In this document: piece after piece, positions 53,801 through 59,800 of the stretch
Numbering within the stretch: the first letter of the stretch is position 1
How the letters are laid out: the number at the start of each line of letters is the position of its first letter
Source of the DNA: Ampullaceana balthica
Taxonomy: Eukaryota; Mollusca; Gastropoda; Lymnaeidae
Length of the DNA stretch: 64,000 nt
Direction: 5' to 3'
Assembly (NCBI GenBank): GCA_944989445.1
Contig: CALYLW010000427.1
Coordinates: 162,501-226,500, forward strand
Notes under the pieces: model-generated
What the model was told of the DNA's origin: nothing
Databases searched by the model: none
The model's input: the letters and a program-made list of their open reading frames with translations, nothing else
Position numbers and translations under genes: made by a program

Positions 53801-56800
53801 CTAATTGGGGGGGGGGCTTAGCTTTCACTGAAGATTTTATTTGCTGAGCTCCATCTGATTGGGAGCTTACTGGAGCTGGCATTGCTGTCACGAACATGAG
53901 AACATGAAGAACATTAACGTGGTCTTAGGGCTGACATCTGGACTGGGTCAAAGGTCAACCTGGTGTGGTCATTTGTCTTGTTAAAAAACAATGGCTATCA
54001 GTAATCTGCAACCCCCCCCCCACCCATAAACTGCATCAAATAAAATGAGTTAATTTAGATTTTCTTTTCATTAACACTCTAAATTCTCATTCACACACAC
54101 ACACACTAACTTTTATTCTTATTTATATGGGCTTTCTTTCCAATTAATTTCCCCCCTCCCCCCCCCTCCATAAACAATGTTAATCAGTTCCATTTTTCCC
54201 CAACTCCCATTAATTACAAATGTAATATCATACTTTTTTTATATCCGTGCTTTAATTATCTCCGCCTATTCCATGAAAGTCATCTGGGCCAGAACAGCAA
54301 CGATGAGAGTCTTGTTATTATCAAAGGAAATTAATTCAATTTATTTTCTTCTAATTTGTGTAGTTGGCCATAGAAAAACAATTTTTCAATGAACTAATTA
54401 GCTGAATAGAGTTTTACAAAATGTCATTAAGTGTTTGGATAAGTTTTAAAGAAACATGAGAACTTATGTTATCTATAACTAATGGCAGGTGGCAAGCAAA
54501 GACTTGAACAAATAAAAATATGTGAACTTTTAATAAGATGTGGCTGAAAACTTTGTCACATTCTAATGTTTTTAAGCGTTTGTCCATTTAGTGCTTTTTA
54601 AAACTAATCAAATAGTAGTACTAAATGTTAATATTAATACATGTACAGAGATAGTTTGACTGATGTCTGATGGGTATACCACTAGCCAGAGCTCAGTTAG
54701 ACATGATCATGGCCAGAGATAGTTTGACTGATGTCTGATGGGTATACCACTAGCCAGAGCTCAGTTAGACATGATCATAGTACACACATCGGACATCCTA
54801 GCACACACATTCACAGGTCATAATTCTGTGAAAGTGACTAGTAATTTCCCCATGTTAATCTGAGTCTACTTTCTGCCTAGAAGATGTCCATCACCAAACA
54901 AGTTTTGAGGGAGAGCCATCCACGCTCATCCGTCACTCCTCTATGGAGTTCATCCACACCTTGGATGACAATTCAGACACTCACAGTTTTATATCCTGTG
55001 TCACTGGTGATGGTAAGTTTTCTTTCAATTCACTTTCTTTTCACTTAAATTGGGAAGAACGAGAATTTCTGTGTGTTTATTCTAGCATACGGAAGACTAA
55101 GAGTGTTTTTATGCCTATTTCTGAGTGTCGTAAGAGATTATATTTGTGTTGTATTTCCAAGTTAGAATTAATTGCCTCTTTTTATCATTACTACTTTGCT
55201 CTTTGTTCTAATATCTCTTTTTACTTACTTCCTCTATTATCACTACACTCAATTACCAGTGTGCTAACAGCACTACACTCAATTACCAGTGTGCTAACAG
55301 CACTCCTTCACCCCCTTTCACCCTGCCAACACCATTTCAACCCTGTTACAGGAGGGTCCAAAGTCCGGTGGGTGGGTTGGTGTGGGTGGCAGTGTTCCCT
55401 TTAAGCTGCACGCTGTTTAGGATTACCGCGCAGCAAATTCGGTAAAGTATTGCACAAAAATGGATGCTGTGCAACTTTGCACACGTGATTTTTTACTTTG
55501 CACACGGACCAACAAACCTTAGAGGGAACATTGGTGGGAACATTGGAGGGAACATTGGTGGGTGGGTGTATTTCTATAATTAAAAACCGTAAGTCTGTCT
55601 TTAATTAGGCTCTATGTCATTTTTGTATATTATCTTCATCCGGCCCTCACATTTTTACTTCATGGAATACGGCCCTCTCACTTCCCTATTGGCCATCTTT
55701 TATGTTCCTTATTGGCCACCTTTTATGTACCCTATTGGCCACCTTTTATGTTCCTTATTGCCCACCTTTTATGTTCCCTATTGGCCTACTTTTAATTCCC
55801 ATATCAAATCTCATTCTAGAGCCCCAGTTCGACAAGAGAGTTGAGCAGTTCCGTCAGATGTACAGCCTTGACGGGGGACTGGGCACAGCAGATTTGTCCC
55901 CCCCTCAGTCCGCTTCAGCCTGCCGCACACATATTCTATTCCTTGTACTCCATGGCGGTAAGTCATAATTTTTATGGGTTTGTAGTTCTGTCATGATGAA
56001 GTGACAATATGAAACCATTCTGCTTCCAGTCAAGATTTACATTTTGAAAAAAAGAAGTATACATGAAATAAAAATGCATATATTAAAAAAAATAGTTTTT
56101 AAAATGTTATTAAGATAATCTCATATAACAGGGGTGGGCAAACTACGGCCCGCAGGCCGCATGTGGCCCGCCAGAGTATATTATGCGCCCCGTAGGCATG
56201 TACATGTTGTGATCTTATGTCGATGTAAATCTTTTTTTTAGAATTTTCTCTATATTTGTTAAATTTTATTCCGAGTATTTTATTCGAATCTATGGATATT
56301 AAATCGGTTTTAAGGCTCCAAAATTGATTATTGATCATTAGTCATTAATTTTTTACATCCTTATTCGAATCTGCATTTCAGCTCAACCGGGAGTGGCTTT
56401 TGTTTACGATTTACATATTGGCGGAATTGTAAAAATTGTAATTTAAAAGTGAATAGACGTTGATTTAACATTAAGGTCTGCCAAAAATGAAAGATTTAGG
56501 ACAAATGTGTTTTTTTTAATGACAAATGGACGCTAAATACTGCTTCACGAGCGTTGGCAGCAAGTAGTCTGCTTGCTGTGCCTTGTATGAGCGTCTTTAA
56601 GGAGTCCAACTTAAAAAGACACCGCCAAACAAAATGTTTGGATTTCGGGCACAATTTAACGAACAAAGAGAGAAAAAAGAATTGCCAGGAGTTGGTTAAT
56701 AATTTAAAGAAGCAGCAAACTGTTTTCACGAAACTGTCTTTAATACAAGATGCTGCAACTGAAGCCAATTTGGTGTTGTCCCATAAGATTGTAAAACGGA

Positions 56801-59800
56801 ACAAGTCTTTTTTTGACAGCGAGTTCATCAAGGAATGTTTGTCAGATGCAGCAAGCATTATGTGTCCAGAACAGAAAGTAAAAATGTATAGCCTGCGTTT
56901 ATCAAGGAGAACTGTAGTCAGGCGTGTTGTTAGCGACAATTTGATGCACCAACTGTAGTCAGGCGTGTTGTTAGCGACAATTTGATGCACCAACTGTAGT
57001 CAGGCGTGTTGTTAGCAACAATTTGATGCACCAACTGTAGTCAGGCGTGTTGTTAGCGACAATTTGATGCACCAACTTTGAGATGCAAGCAAAGACTTTG
57101 TGTGGTGTTCTCTGGCGTTGGACAAAAGTACCGATCTACAGAACACAGCACAATTGTTGGTATTTATACGGGGAATAAACAATCGTTTTGAAATGCCCGA
57201 AGAATGACTTAGTGTTGATCCACTCAAAGACACAACTACAGACCAGGATTTATTCAATGCTTTTGAGAACTGTGTTGAGAGAACTGGGATGGTGTTGAAC
57301 AAGAGAGCAAGTTAACAACCGATGGAGCACGCGCTTTGACTTGAAAAAACGTAGGCCTTGTCACTATTTGGGTCCTCATACATCTGTGAGCAAGCTTTTT
57401 CTTGCATGAAAATAAACAAGGCTAAGAACAGGTCGATGTTAACTGACTGCAATTTGAATGCAGTCATGCGAATCACAACCAGCAAACTGGTTCCACAGTT
57501 CAAGAACATTATCCATAATTGTGAACAGTTACATACTTCTCATTTATTATAATGGTCTATATGGTCAGCTTATATGTAAATTATGTTCCTACTTCTTCAT
57601 AGTTAATATGACAAGTAACAATAAACTTTAGTTGAAATAATAATGAATAGTAAAATTTTATTATCAAATTAGAAGCTTTTTCGGTTCGTATTTTAAAATG
57701 TAGTGCACATTGGTAATAAAGTGTGAATGTGAAATAAAATGACAAGTACTTGGTTATTACCATTAATTCATATTTAGACCTCAATGGTAATTGAAGTAGA
57801 CAAAATATATATGCGGCCCGCCTATAACAATAAAGTTTTAAATGCGGCCCTCCATACAAAAAGATTGCCCACCCCTGTCATATAAGGATAGATTTTATAA
57901 TACTATACAAGGGACAACATTAGAGACTTTTATTTTTATTAGAAACTTGTACATCAGTAGAACCTTGTACATCAATAGAGACTTGTACATCAGTAGAGAT
58001 TTTTGTATATCAGTAGAGCTTTTTGTATATCAGTAGAGACTTGTACATCAGTAGAGACTTGTACATCAGTAGAGACTTGTACATCAGTAGAGCCTTGTAC
58101 ATCAGTAGAGACTTGTACATCAGCCAATACTTGTACATCAGTAGAGCCTTGTACATCAATAGAGACTTGTACATCAGCCAATACTTGTACATCAGTAGAC
58201 TTGTACATCAGTAGAGACTTGTACATCAGTAGAGACTTGTACATCAGTAGAGACTTGTACATCAGTAAAGACTTGTAACTTCCATCTGTTGCTTGCTTTC
58301 ACATTTTGTTAACTTATATCTTTTGCTTGTTTTCATATTTTGTTAACTTCCATCTTTTGCTTGTTTTCACATTTCGTTAACTTCTATATTTTGCTTTTTT
58401 CACATTTCGTTAACTTTCATCTTTTGCTTGCTTTCACATTTTGTTAACTTTCATCTTTTGTTTGCTTTCACATTTAATTAACTTTCATCTTTTGCTTGCT
58501 TTCACATTTCGTTAACTTTCATCTTTTGTTTGCTTTCACATTTTGTTAACTTTCATCTTTTGCTTGCTTTCACATTTCGTTAACTTTCATATTTTGTTTG
58601 CTTTCACATTTTGTTAACTTTCATCTTTTGCTTGCTTTCACATTTTGTTAACTTTCATCTTTTGCTTGCTTTCACATTTTGTTAACTTTCATCTTTTGCT
58701 TGCTTTCACATTTCGTTAACTTTCAGCTTTTGTTTGCTTTCACATTTTGTTAACTTTCATCTTTTGTTTGCTTTCACATTTTGTTAACTTTCATCTTTTG
58801 CATGTTTTCAGGAAACATCCTGGACACCAGCCAGGATGGTATCTCTAAACGTCGAGACCTGACCAACCTGCGGGCCACGTTTGACAACGTCATCATGTCC
58901 CACTACCAGTCAGCCCACCAACGTATCAAGTTCAGACTGGTCACCTGCCCAGCGCTGTGTAAAGAAACGCTTGGATTGTTGTCCAGGTCTGGTTTTGAGA
59001 TCATTGCAAGTCAAGTCAAAAACAACAAAAACCTAAGCTAAAATTGATATTCCTAATTTATGTGTGGAAATAATGTCTTGGAAACCTGGCAAACTAAAAG
59101 GGCATTCACTAAAGGCCCAAGGGACACATCAGGCCTGGCACATAATTTTATATGGCTCAAGAGAAAGTTTAAAGAAAAAATATTTTTAATGTCTCTGTGA
59201 TATAAATTGCAGCAAATCGTCAATCTGGTCTATTTTACAGCGCCGGATTTAAAAAGTTTGAATCCAGCACAGCCCTAATTAAAAGCCCTGATAAATGATA
59301 GGGGCTGACTACACAAGGGCGTGATCATTGATTGATTCAATCAGAATAAGCTAAAATAAAAGATGTTCAGTGAGTGTATGTACATTGTTACTGTAACAGT
59401 TTAGGACTGGTGCAAAAGGAAATACTATGGTGTAGAGCACAGGGGTATTATATCACCCTTCCTCCTTCAGCTAAGGTGACAGAAACCAAGTGTCTGTCAA
59501 TAAATGAGAGAAACCAAGTGTCTGTCAATAAATGAGAGAAACCAAGTGTCTGTCAATAAATGAGAGAAACCAAGTGTCTGTCAATAAATGAGAGAAACCA
59601 AGTGTCTGTCAATAAATGAGAGAAACCAAGTGTCTGTCAATAAATGAGAGAAACCAAGTGTCTGTCAATAAATGAGAGAAACCAAGTGTCTGTCAATAAA
59701 TGAGAGAAACCAAGTGTCTGTCAATAAATGAGAGAAACCAAGTGTCTGTAAATGATGTGGGTATATATGATGTGGGTATATGATGTGGGTATATATGATG

